NCBI RefSeq assembly: GCF_008330945.1 | Contig: NZ_CP043489.1 | Coordinates: 1,116,001 to 1,180,000 of the forward strand | DNA from: Labrys sp. KNU-23 | GTDB taxonomy: Bacteria > Pseudomonadota > Alphaproteobacteria > Rhizobiales > Labraceae | Direction: 5' to 3' | DNA: 64,000 nucleotides | Shown here: positions 54,865 to 62,940 of the stretch, one piece after another | Position numbering within the stretch: the first letter of the stretch is position 1 | How the letters are laid out: each line of letters opens with the position of its first letter | Translations under genes and position numbers: made by a program | The notes under the pieces: generated by a model | Seen by the model: only the letters and a program-made list of their open reading frames with translations | The model's database searches: none | Told to the model about the DNA's origin: nothing

Positions 54865-54975
54865 CCTGGGAACGCGAACGTCCCTACGACGCTCGAGAAA
54901 GTGTCGGACGATCCGCAACTTGGAACCACGAGGCTGGCAGGAGGAATGAGCGGACGGGGACGTCAACGCTCCCGG
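54865..54975. repeat. Palindromic element copy 4 (degenerate arms)
   Basis: GGGAACGCGAACGTCCC (54868-54884) is an imperfect mirror of GGGGACGTCAACGCTCCC (54956-54973). The interior ACTTGGAACCACGAGGCTGG and the following GAGCGGACGGGGACGTC align with the loop and arm of copy 2. It lies just after the DMT-transporter stop. Confidence 0.7.
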
Positions 54976-55062
54976 AAATCAACCCTTCTCTCCTGGCTTA
55001 TGACTGATTCTGGTCATAAGCTGGCCGACCGGCAAGAACGGGGCCGGCAGCGAGGAGCCACG

Positions 55063-56280
55063 GTGAAGGATAGCGTCAGGGCAGGACAGGAAGCGGGCTC
55101 GGCGGCCGGAGCCGGCGCAATCCTCTGGCTGATCGCCGCCGGAAAGGCGCGCTCGCGGTCCGCCCTGATCGAAGCTTCCGGCCTGTCGCGCTCCACCGTG
55201 ACCGAGCGCCTTGCTGCCCTGTTCGCAGCCGGACTGATCGAGGAGGCGCCGGATGCGATGCCCAGCGGCGGCCGGCCCGCACGCCTCATCCGGCTGAACA
55301 CCGCCTTCGGCGTGACGCTGTGCGCCGATATTGGCGAGAGCCATGTGCGCCTGGCCATCACCGATCTCGAACCGCAGATCCTGGTCGAGGCGGTGGGAAA
55401 CATCGATATTCGCCGCGGCCCGGTGCCGGTCCTGGGCTGGATCGTCGAGCAGTTCCGGGCGCTGCTCGCCCAGATCGGGCGCGACAGCGGCGACGTGCTC
55501 GGCATCGGTCTGGGCCTGCCGGCGCCGGTCGACCACGAAGGCGGCCGCGTGGTCGGCCCTTCCGTCATGACGGGCTGGGACGATTTCGACATCCGCACCT
55601 GGATGCGCCGCCATTTCGACGCGCCGGTCGTGGTCGAAAACGACGTCAACCTGATGACTTTGGCGGAATATCGCCGTTTCTGGCCCGATGTCGGCCAATT
55701 CCTCTACATCAAGGCGGGAACCGGCATCGGCAGCGGCATCATCACCGATGGCCGGCTCTATCGTGGCGCCCAGGGTGCGGCTGGCGACATCGGCCACATC
55801 CAGCTCACGCATGCTCCCGCCCCGCTCTGCCGCTGCGGCAAGCTCGGCTGTGTCGAGGCACGGGCCGCCGGCTGGGCCATCGCGCGCGATCTGCGGAGCC
55901 ACGGCATCGAGGCTTCGGCCGCTCGCGACATCATCGCGCTGACCCAGGCGGGCGAGCCGGAGGCCGTGCGGCTGGTGCGCGAAGCCGGGCGCGTGCTCGG
56001 CGAGGTGACTTCCGACGTGGTCAGCGTGCTCAATCCCAGCGTGATCGTGATCGGCGGCACGCTCGCCCTGGCCGGCGAGGACCTGATGTCGGGCATTCGC
56101 GAGCTGGTCTATCAGCGCTCGCTGCCGCTGGCCACGCGCAACCTCATCATCGCGCCGGCCCAGTCCGATCTGCGCACCGGGCTGCTGCTCGGGGCGGCCC
56201 TGCTCGTCATCGAAATGCAGACGCGCCCCGAAACGATCGAGCGCACCATCCTTCGGCATCAGCGCCCGCGCGCAGCCTGA
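55063..56280 (+). CDS. ROK-family transcriptional regulator
   Basis: The 405-residue protein joins an N-terminal winged helix (SRSALIEASGLSRSTVTERLA at about 30-50, split here as SRSALIEAS and GLSRSTVTERLA) to a ROK sugar-kinase-like domain (YIKAGTGIGSGIITDGRLYR; ring of zinc-binding residues in CRCGKLGCVEA). NagC/Mlc-type members repress sugar genes. I chose the GTG at 55063 because GAGGAG lies six bases upstream; earlier in-frame starts (54901, 55000) run into palindrome copy 4. No sugar genes adjoin it, so its targets are unknown. Confidence 0.87.
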   Translation: MKDSVRAGQEAGSAAGAGAILWLIAAGKARSRSALIEASGLSRSTVTERLAALFAAGLIEEAPDAMPSGGRPARLIRLNTAFGVTLCADIGESHVRLAITDLEPQILVEAVGNIDIRRGPVPVLGWIVEQFRALLAQIGRDSGDVLGIGLGLPAPVDHEGGRVVGPSVMTGWDDFDIRTWMRRHFDAPVVVENDVNLMTLAEYRRFWPDVGQFLYIKAGTGIGSGIITDGRLYRGAQGAAGDIGHIQLTHAPAPLCRCGKLGCVEARAAGWAIARDLRSHGIEASAARDIIALTQAGEPEAVRLVREAGRVLGEVTSDVVSVLNPSVIVIGGTLALAGEDLMSGIRELVYQRSLPLATRNLIIAPAQSDLRTGLLLGAALLVIEMQTRPETIERTILRHQRPRAA

Positions 56281-56308
56281 AACGGCGCGACGACTTTCAG
56301 CAGGGCAT

Positions 56309-56324
56309 GCAGGGTCACCCCTGC
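56309..56324 (+). terminator. Hairpin after the ROK regulator
   Basis: GCAGGG (56309-56314) pairs with CCCTGC (56319-56324) around TCAC, followed by CTTTG, 29 bases after the stop. It should insulate the regulator from the dioxygenase operon. Confidence 0.6.
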
Positions 56325-56375
56325 CTTTGCGTCAATGTAAAATCACCAGAAATCAGACAAACAAAATCCACACCC

Positions 56376-56463
56376 CGAAGATTATCATCTTCGAGGTATA
56401 ATATTCCACCGTGGTCTCGATACTGAAGAATTCATTGCGTGAAATACCGTGACAATACCGTGA
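56376..56463 (+). promoter_or_regulatory. Candidate promoter/operator of the alpha-dioxygenase operon
   Basis: CGAAGAT-TATC-ATCTTCG (56376-56393) is a perfect 7-bp palindrome followed by TATAAT at 56397-56402, a good -10 box. Downstream, AATACCGTGA is repeated at 56443-56452 and 56454-56463, 11 bases apart, on one face of the helix. These look like a regulated promoter, but the -35 box is not clear. Confidence 0.5.
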
Positions 56464-56543
56464 TTCCGAAGTGATCATCCAGGATTTCCAGATCGACAAC
56501 CCTGGGCTTCCTACCCATCATTGCTGCCACGAGGGGGGATGCA

Positions 56544-58376
56544 ATGACTGGAATTGTCGATCGTTTGCTGATCCTGCTGGCACGGGTAACGAGCCGCTTC
56601 CGCATCTGGTACCGCTGGCCCTTCCCCGTGAGCGTTGCCATCATGCTCGGCAGCCGGGGAATCTTGAGACAGAACAACCTCTTCGATACCGAGACCGCAC
56701 CGGCACGGCCCGACCCGGCGGATGGCTTCGACATTCTCGAGTTCCGCACGGCCGACGGCAGCTACAACGATCTCGCCCAGCCCTGGATGGGGCGGGCCAA
56801 GGCACGCTTCGGCCGCAATGTTGCATTGAGCAAGACCTATGGAGAGGTGGCGCCGACCTTGTACGAGCCTAATCCGCGGCTGGTCAGTTCCAGGCTGCTG
56901 GCGCGGCAGGCCTTCGTTCCCGTGCCGCATCTGAACGTATTGGCGGCGGCCTGGATCCAGTTCATGGTGCATGACTGGCTGAGCCACGGCACCAATCTGA
57001 AGGAAAATCCTCATCGTTTCGACGTCCCGGAGGGGGATGACTGGCCGACCAGGACGATGGATGTGCTGCGGACCCCGACGGATGTGACGGAGGCTGACCA
57101 GCCCGGACGGGCGGCCGCCTACACGAACACCGAGAGCCATTGGTGGGATGCCTCGCAGGTCTATGGCTCCAGCCTCGCGCTGCAAACCCGCATCCGCAGC
57201 GATCCTGCGACCGGCACGATCCGGGCCGACGGCAAGATCCATCTCGATGAACGCGGCCATCTGCCGGTCGACACCGAGGCAAAACAGGCGGGATCGGAAC
57301 TGTCCGGCGTCAATGGCAATTGGTGGGTCGGCCTCTCCGTGCTGCATACGCTGTTCGCCCGCGAGCACAATGCCATCGTCGACCGCCTCCGCATCGACCA
57401 TCCCGACAAATCCGGCGAATGGCTGTTCCAGAAGGCCCGCCTGGTCAATGCCGCCTTGCTTGCCAAGATCCACACGGTCGAGTGGACCCCGGCCCTGATG
57501 AACTCTCCGTCCGGTCGGTTTGCCATGCGTGGCAATTATTTCGGCCTGCTCGGCGAGACCTACAAGAACAGCTTCGGCCGCATCGGCGACGGGGAGATCC
57601 TGTCGGGCATCCCCGGTTCCCCAAAGAACCATCACGGCGCCCCCTATGCCATGACGGAGGAATTCGCCGCCTGCTACCGCCTGCATTCGCTGATGCCGGA
57701 CAGCTTTTCCTTCCGCCGCCACGAAGACGATGGCGCCCTGTTCGAGCGCGGCCTCACCGACGTCTTCGCGGGCAAGACCCGCACCGTCTACGAAGAGGCC
57801 GGCTTTCTCAACGTCGTCTATTCGCTCGGCACCTCCCACCCGGGCGCCCTGGTGCTGCACAATTTCCCCAACACGCTGAGAAGGCTCGACAAGAGGGCGG
57901 AGGAGAACGTCTTCGTCGACCTCGCCGCCATCGACATTCTGCGCGACCGCGAGCGCGGCGTGCCGCGCTATTGCGAGTTCCGACGCCAGATCGGCGCTCC
58001 CGTGCCGCGCAATTTCGAAGAACTCACCAATGACACGACCTGGCGCACGGAGCTTGCCGAAGTCTATGGCACGGTCGAACAGGTCGACCTCCTGGTCGGC
58101 ACCCTGGTCGAGAGCAATGCCCGTAATGGTTCGCCGCCCGGCTTTGGTTTTTCGGACACGGCCTTTCGCATCTTCATCCTGATGGCTTCGCGCCGCCTCA
58201 AGAGCGATCGCTTCTTCACCGAGGATTTTCGTCCCGAGATCTATACACCGGCCGGCTTCCGCTGGGTTCAGGACAACTCGCTCCTCACCGTGCTGCAACG
58301 CCATGCCCCGGAACTCGCGCCGGCCTTCGCGGCGACGCGCAACGTCTTCTTCCCCTGGACCAAAGCGAGCAGGTGA
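56544..58376 (+). CDS. Fatty-acid alpha-dioxygenase-like haem peroxidase
   Basis: The 610-residue protein belongs to the animal haem peroxidase/cyclo-oxygenase superfamily and matches plant alpha-dioxygenases closely: distal His143 in QFMVHDWLSHG, WWDASQVYGSS, KIHTVEWTPAL with His310, NYFGLLGETYKNSFGRIG, HGAPYAMTEEF, and YRLHSLMPDS with the catalytic Tyr378 and proximal haem ligand His381. SDRFFTEDF (Arg556) matches the carboxylate-binding region. Plant enzymes add O2 to the alpha carbon of fatty acids, giving 2-hydroperoxides that yield shortened aldehydes. There is no signal peptide; the N-terminal 35 residues (LLILLARVTSRFRIWYRWPF) may attach it to the membrane. It heads a five-gene operon. 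Confidence 0.88.
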   Translation: MTGIVDRLLILLARVTSRFRIWYRWPFPVSVAIMLGSRGILRQNNLFDTETAPARPDPADGFDILEFRTADGSYNDLAQPWMGRAKARFGRNVALSKTYGEVAPTLYEPNPRLVSSRLLARQAFVPVPHLNVLAAAWIQFMVHDWLSHGTNLKENPHRFDVPEGDDWPTRTMDVLRTPTDVTEADQPGRAAAYTNTESHWWDASQVYGSSLALQTRIRSDPATGTIRADGKIHLDERGHLPVDTEAKQAGSELSGVNGNWWVGLSVLHTLFAREHNAIVDRLRIDHPDKSGEWLFQKARLVNAALLAKIHTVEWTPALMNSPSGRFAMRGNYFGLLGETYKNSFGRIGDGEILSGIPGSPKNHHGAPYAMTEEFAACYRLHSLMPDSFSFRRHEDDGALFERGLTDVFAGKTRTVYEEAGFLNVVYSLGTSHPGALVLHNFPNTLRRLDKRAEENVFVDLAAIDILRDRERGVPRYCEFRRQIGAPVPRNFEELTNDTTWRTELAEVYGTVEQVDLLVGTLVESNARNGSPPGFGFSDTAFRIFILMASRRLKSDRFFTEDFRPEIYTPAGFRWVQDNSLLTVLQRHAPELAPAFAATRNVFFPWTKASR

Positions 58377-58377
58377 G

Positions 58378-59277
58378 ATGGCCCGCCGCATCCATATCCC
58401 CTTGCTGATCGATCTGCTCGAGGTCGATGACGCCGCCACCATCGGCGCGATCGACCGCGATCCTCGCCTCGACCGCGCCTTCGGCAAGGCCGGCCCCTTG
58501 TTCAACCGGATGCTGGCCGGCCGGCTGACACGGATATTTGCCATCGACGGCACTGCGTTTCCCACCATGCGGGGGCGTCATGACGAAGAGCGCCGGGCGG
58601 CCCAGGCCGCCCTCGCCGCCCGATTGCACGATGCGGCCCTGCCCGAACTGTCCGGCAAGCACCCACTGGTCGCCTATGTCAGGGGCACCGGCCCGCGCGA
58701 ACAGGTCGGGCCGGCGCTGCAGGCCGTGATCGCCCGCCAATTCGACCCGGCCTTCACGCCGCAGGAAGCGGAAGCCCAACGCTTGTGGGACGCGGCTATT
58801 CGCTTCGATGCCGCCGCCCGCACCGCCAATCCGCTGCTCTGGCTGCAGCAGGCACTGTTCGGCACCCTGCATGCCGACAGGAACATCCTGGCCGGCGCGG
58901 TCGGGCGCGATCCGGTCGCCATCCATGCCGTCGGCATCGCCGTGCATAATCTGGTCGCGAGCCTCGACCGGCTGCGCGCCCATCACGACGATCCCGGCCG
59001 CCGCTTCGCCCTCGACGGCAGGGCGGCGGCGATCGCCTCGCTCGCCGCACCCGACTCGGTGCTGCGCCAGGCCAAGGGCGTGGCCGATATCCCCGGCGGC
59101 TCGCTGGTGCCCGGCGCCCTGGTAAGGTTCAAGCTGGCCCATGCCGCCGGGCGCACGCTCGATCCCGCCACCGCCTTCCAATCCGCCTCCTGGAGCGCCT
59201 GCCCGGCCTCCGGCTTCGTGTTCCGGCTGCTTGCCGGGATATGGACGGCAGCCCGCAGGCAGGATGAAGAGCCATGA
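58378..59277 (+). CDS. Unrecognised 299-residue protein of the alpha-dioxygenase operon
   Basis: I do not recognise a family with confidence. The ATG lies one base after the dioxygenase stop and the end overlaps the flavoprotein gene by four bases, so it is tightly coupled. It is soluble, rich in Ala and Arg, and mostly helical. Two stretches faintly resemble cytochrome P450: LFNRMLAGRLTRIFAIDGTA near 39-58 and SLVPGALVRFKLAHA followed by FQSASWSACPASGFVFRLLA near 262-281, where a Cys sits about where the haem thiolate would be. The usual FxxGxxxCxG is not intact and the protein is far shorter than a P450, so this is only a hint. Confidence 0.75.
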   Translation: MARRIHIPLLIDLLEVDDAATIGAIDRDPRLDRAFGKAGPLFNRMLAGRLTRIFAIDGTAFPTMRGRHDEERRAAQAALAARLHDAALPELSGKHPLVAYVRGTGPREQVGPALQAVIARQFDPAFTPQEAEAQRLWDAAIRFDAAARTANPLLWLQQALFGTLHADRNILAGAVGRDPVAIHAVGIAVHNLVASLDRLRAHHDDPGRRFALDGRAAAIASLAAPDSVLRQAKGVADIPGGSLVPGALVRFKLAHAAGRTLDPATAFQSASWSACPASGFVFRLLAGIWTAARRQDEEP

Positions 59278-60686
59278 GCGAGGATCCGATCTTCACGCCG
59301 CTCCATTTCCGCAATCTCACGGTAAAGAACCGCATCTTCCGCTCCAGCATTTCAGGACGCTGGGACAATGAGGATGGATCGCCCACCCAGACGCGCCTCA
59401 ACTGGGAGAGCAAGTTCGCCAGCGGCGGCATCGGTGCCATCATCACCTCCTTCGTGCCGGTGGCGATCGAGGGACGTATCGCGGCCAACTATGCCACCAA
59501 CCACCGCGATGCCTTCATTCCGCTCTGGGCCCGCATCGCCGAAGCCGTCCACGCCCATGATTGCCGCTTCATCATGCAGCTCAGCCATTCGGGCCGGCAG
59601 ATGGACGTGCCCGGTGTCACCAACCAGCATCGCCCCGTGGCGAGCCCCACCAATGCGCGTGAGACGTTGCACGGCTTCCCCACCCAGGCGATGACCGCAG
59701 GCGAGATCGCCATCCTGGTGGAAAAATTCGGGCGCGCCGCCTGGCGAGCGCGCGAAGCGGGCTGCGACGGCGTCGAGCTGCATGCGGCCAATGGCTATCT
59801 GTTCACCCAATTCCTCTCCTCCGGCATCAACGACCGCACCGATCATTATGGCGGTTCCCTGCCCAACCGGGCGCGCTTCCTCCTGGAGGTGATCCGCTCG
59901 ATCCGCAGCCATGTCGGCCGGGACTTCCATCTGCAGGTCAAGCTCTCCGCGGTCGATCGCAACAACGTCATTCCCTGGGAAAAGAAGGGCAACACCATCG
60001 ACGAGACCATCGAGGTAGCGCGCTACTGCCAGGCGTCGGGGGTCGATGCCATCCATGTCTCCACCGGCTCGCTCTTCCCGCACCCACTCAATCCGCCGGG
60101 TGACCTTTCGCTGGAGACCCTGGCCGTGGTCTATGACGCCATGATCGCCTCCGGCCTCTACGGCCTGCGCAATTTCCTGCTGTTCCGCTACCCGGCCCTG
60201 CGCCCGATCTTCCGCTGGCTCTGGTTCCGCATGAAGAAGGGCCATGGCATCGAAGGCATCAGCCTGGAGGAAGCTCGCCAGTTCAAGCAGGCCCTGGCCA
60301 TCCCGGTGCTGGTCACCGGCGGCTTCCAGACGGCCTCGGTGGTCAGGCAGGCCCTGGCCTCGGGCCAGTGCGACGGCGTGGCGATCGCCCGCTCCCTGAT
60401 CGCCAACAACGACCTGCCCCGGCAATGGCAGGCCGGCCACGACCGCCCGGCCAATCCGTGCACCTATTGCAACAAATGCCTGGTCAACGCGGCCAAGAAC
60501 CCGCTGGGCTGCTACGAGGAGCAGCGCTTTCCCGACCGCGACGCCATGCTGGCCGCCCTCTACTCGATCTATGCGACAAAACCGAATCTGGTCATCCCCG
60601 GCACGCAGCCGCCCGGTTCGAGCCTTGCTCCTGCACCGGCCGCCCGAACCACGAGAAAGCGAAACAGCCCTCACCCCGTTTCATGA
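59274..60686 (+). CDS. Old yellow enzyme-type NADH:flavin oxidoreductase with Fe-S motif
   Basis: The 470-residue protein has an FMN TIM barrel: FTPLHFRNLTVKNRIFRSS at the start, FIMQLSHSGRQMDVPG, GCDGVELHAANGYLFTQFLS and NDRTDHYGGSLPNRARFLLE. A Cys set CTYCNKC (396-402) with Cys413 matches the 4Fe-4S site of 2,4-dienoyl-CoA reductase/trimethylamine dehydrogenase relatives, but the second FAD/NAD domain of those enzymes is absent; instead a 70-residue tail follows. Family members reduce enoyl or enone double bonds. Here it may supply electrons or reduce a lipid product made by the dioxygenase. It overlaps the previous gene by ATGA. Confidence 0.88.
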   Translation: MSEDPIFTPLHFRNLTVKNRIFRSSISGRWDNEDGSPTQTRLNWESKFASGGIGAIITSFVPVAIEGRIAANYATNHRDAFIPLWARIAEAVHAHDCRFIMQLSHSGRQMDVPGVTNQHRPVASPTNARETLHGFPTQAMTAGEIAILVEKFGRAAWRAREAGCDGVELHAANGYLFTQFLSSGINDRTDHYGGSLPNRARFLLEVIRSIRSHVGRDFHLQVKLSAVDRNNVIPWEKKGNTIDETIEVARYCQASGVDAIHVSTGSLFPHPLNPPGDLSLETLAVVYDAMIASGLYGLRNFLLFRYPALRPIFRWLWFRMKKGHGIEGISLEEARQFKQALAIPVLVTGGFQTASVVRQALASGQCDGVAIARSLIANNDLPRQWQAGHDRPANPCTYCNKCLVNAAKNPLGCYEEQRFPDRDAMLAALYSIYATKPNLVIPGTQPPGSSLAPAPAARTTRKRNSPHPVS

Positions 60687-60730
60687 GCCGACCGGAGGCT
60701 GCAGCCCGAACACGGCCTAGGAAAAGCGCG

Positions 60731-62278
60731 ATGCCGCAACCCTATTTCGTCACCGAAGTGGAGCGCCAATTGGCGCAGCGCCGCCGGAAATGGCAGCCGG
60801 TGCGGCTCGTGCTCATCGCTGCCCTGGTGGGGGTGATCTATCTCGCCTTGACGGCAGCCATTCTCTTCACCCGCAACGACACGCCTGTCTATGGCGAGGC
60901 GATCGAGCATTTCAAATATGGCTCGATCGGCTCGGAGACGGAGGGCGGCATTCCCTACCGGGTCTGGCAGGCCCTGCCCAGGCTGTTCCCGGATGCCTTC
61001 GCACAGCGCGACGACTACAGCGCCTTCGGCTTCCTCTATGAGAAGGACGCCCTCGGGCGCCAGCGGGACCTGCCCATCGGCGTCTCGCGCCGGACGGTGC
61101 GCGGCGTCGACATGGTCTGGCTCAACTGCGCCGTCTGCCACACCGGCACCTACCGCCTGAGCGCGGGTGGCCCCCACATCATCGTGCCGGCGATGCCGTC
61201 CAACAATTTGCAGTTCGAACGGTTCGCGCGCTTCGTCCTCTCGACGGCCGCCGACGAGCGCATGGCGCCGGATACGCTGATTCCCGCCGCCGAAGCCGCC
61301 GGCCATCGCTTCGGCACTGTGGAGAAGGTCGCCTGGCGCTATCTCGTGCTGCCCAGCCTGCGCGAGGGCCTGATCGCACGGCATGCCAGGCTCGAATCGC
61401 TGCTGGCCCGCCAGCCCGACTGGGGCCCGGGCCGGGTCGACACCTTCAATCCCTACAAGGTGGTGCAGATGAAGATCCCCGCCGCGACGCTGACGCCGGC
61501 CGAGGTGATCGGCGCCGCCGACTTCCCCGCGGTCTTCGAGCAGGGGCCGCGCGAGGGCATGCATCTGCATTGGGACGGCAACAACACCTCGCTGGCCGAG
61601 CGCAATCTCTCGGCTGCGCTTGGCGCCGGCGTCACCCCCGAGACGGTCGACCACGCCGCCATCGAGCGCGTCGCCGACTGGCTGCTCACGCTCAAGCCAC
61701 CGCCCTCCCCCAATCAGCCCGATACCGCAGCCATTGCACGGGGTCGTACCGTCTACGAGGCCGCCTGCAGGTCCTGCCATGGCGAGCAGGATCCGGCAGG
61801 CTATCAGTTCCAGGGCGACGCGATCGGCAAGGTCGATCCGATCGCCAAGCTCGGCACCGACAGGGCCCGTCTCGACAGCTACACGCCGGCCTTCCGGCAA
61901 AGGCAGCTCACCGAACTGTTCGCCGGCACACCCTATGCCTTCAGATCCTTCGAAAAGACCGACGGCTACGCCAATCTGCCTCTCGATGGGCTATGGCTGC
62001 GCGGGCCCTATCTGCACAACGGCGCCGTACCCACGCTGAAGGACCTGCTCGCGCCGCCCGCCGAGCGTCCGGCGGCCTATCTGCGCGGCAGCGACGTGGT
62101 CGATTCCGTCAATGGCGGCTTCATCTCGCCGCCCTGCGATCCCAAGGCCCCGCCGCCGGCGCCCGGCTTCTGCTTCGATACCACCCAGACCGGCAACAGC
62201 AAGGACGGCCATCTCTACGGTACGGACCTGCCGGCATCGGCCAAATCGGACCTGCTTGCCTACCTGCTCACCTTCTGA
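60731..62278 (+). CDS. Membrane-anchored di-haem cytochrome c
   Basis: The 515-residue protein has one N-terminal membrane anchor (about 25-47, VRLVLIAALVGVIYLALTAA) and two c-type haem sites, CAVCH at 133-137 and CRSCH at 346-350, separated like two cytochrome domains. A later segment LWLRGPYLHNGAVPTLKDLL resembles the RGPYLHNG motif of di-haem cytochrome c peroxidase/thiosulphate-dehydrogenase-type relatives. The bulk should face the periplasm. AGGAAA upstream supports the ATG at 60731. It probably moves electrons between the operon's redox enzymes and the respiratory chain; direction and partner are unknown. Confidence 0.86.
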   Translation: MPQPYFVTEVERQLAQRRRKWQPVRLVLIAALVGVIYLALTAAILFTRNDTPVYGEAIEHFKYGSIGSETEGGIPYRVWQALPRLFPDAFAQRDDYSAFGFLYEKDALGRQRDLPIGVSRRTVRGVDMVWLNCAVCHTGTYRLSAGGPHIIVPAMPSNNLQFERFARFVLSTAADERMAPDTLIPAAEAAGHRFGTVEKVAWRYLVLPSLREGLIARHARLESLLARQPDWGPGRVDTFNPYKVVQMKIPAATLTPAEVIGAADFPAVFEQGPREGMHLHWDGNNTSLAERNLSAALGAGVTPETVDHAAIERVADWLLTLKPPPSPNQPDTAAIARGRTVYEAACRSCHGEQDPAGYQFQGDAIGKVDPIAKLGTDRARLDSYTPAFRQRQLTELFAGTPYAFRSFEKTDGYANLPLDGLWLRGPYLHNGAVPTLKDLLAPPAERPAAYLRGSDVVDSVNGGFISPPCDPKAPPPAPGFCFDTTQTGNSKDGHLYGTDLPASAKSDLLAYLLTF

Positions 62279-62294
62279 CCGGGAGAACCCCGCC

Positions 62295-62720
62295 ATGACC
62301 GATCAGACTCTCACCCTCGGATGGACCATGGCACAGGCCGCCAGGGCCCTGCGCAGCTACCGGCTCGTCCTCGGCTTCAACATGGCCGTGCATGTGCTGA
62401 TCGGGCTCGCCTGCATTTTCTGCCCCGGCTGGGTTTCGCAGATGGCCGGCCTGCCTGAGGCCGTTCCGGTGGGCTGGGAACGTGGCTGGGGCGCCACGCT
62501 CCTGCTCGTCACCGCCTTGTATGTCCCCGGCTGGTACAGGCCGCTGATCGCCCGGACGCCCAATCTGATCGGTATCGGCGGCCGCCTGTGGATGGCGCTG
62601 ATCTGGCTCGTCTGCGGCGGCGGCTTCCTGTGGTTCGCTCTGTTCGACGGCTTTTTCGCCGTGGTGCTCGCCTTGCTCTACCGGCGCCTGCTGACGAACC
62701 AGCTGATGACGCATCCCTGA
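62295..62720 (+). CDS. Small four-helix membrane protein of the alpha-dioxygenase operon
   Basis: The 141-residue protein has four predicted membrane helices (about 23-45, 61-80, 92-112 and 113-131) and no recognised motif beyond scattered Trp and Gly in the helices. GGGAG nine bases upstream supports ATG 62295, 16 bases after the cytochrome stop. It could anchor the complex or bind quinone or lipid, but nothing in the sequence proves this. Confidence 0.8.
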   Translation: MTDQTLTLGWTMAQAARALRSYRLVLGFNMAVHVLIGLACIFCPGWVSQMAGLPEAVPVGWERGWGATLLLVTALYVPGWYRPLIARTPNLIGIGGRLWMALIWLVCGGGFLWFALFDGFFAVVLALLYRRLLTNQLMTHP

Positions 62721-62940
62721 TGCTTGCGTCGGGCTCCGCAACGGCGCTCCCCTTTAAGTACAAGACGGCCATGGCCATATCAGGGGCGGGAATGCGGCCC
62801 CGGCCCGCCATGCTCGGGATTGCTCCGCCGTAGCATTCTGCGACCAGACGGGGTCACCAGGACTCGCACGAGGCGGCGGAACCAGGAGCAGTGCAGGGAA
62901 GCGTTTACGTTTCGACGTGCTCGGCTCCGGGAGTATTGTC

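Noticed and set aside
56511..58568. 685-codon open frame opposite the alpha-dioxygenase
   Set aside because: Shadow frame; all conserved motifs lie on the plus strand.
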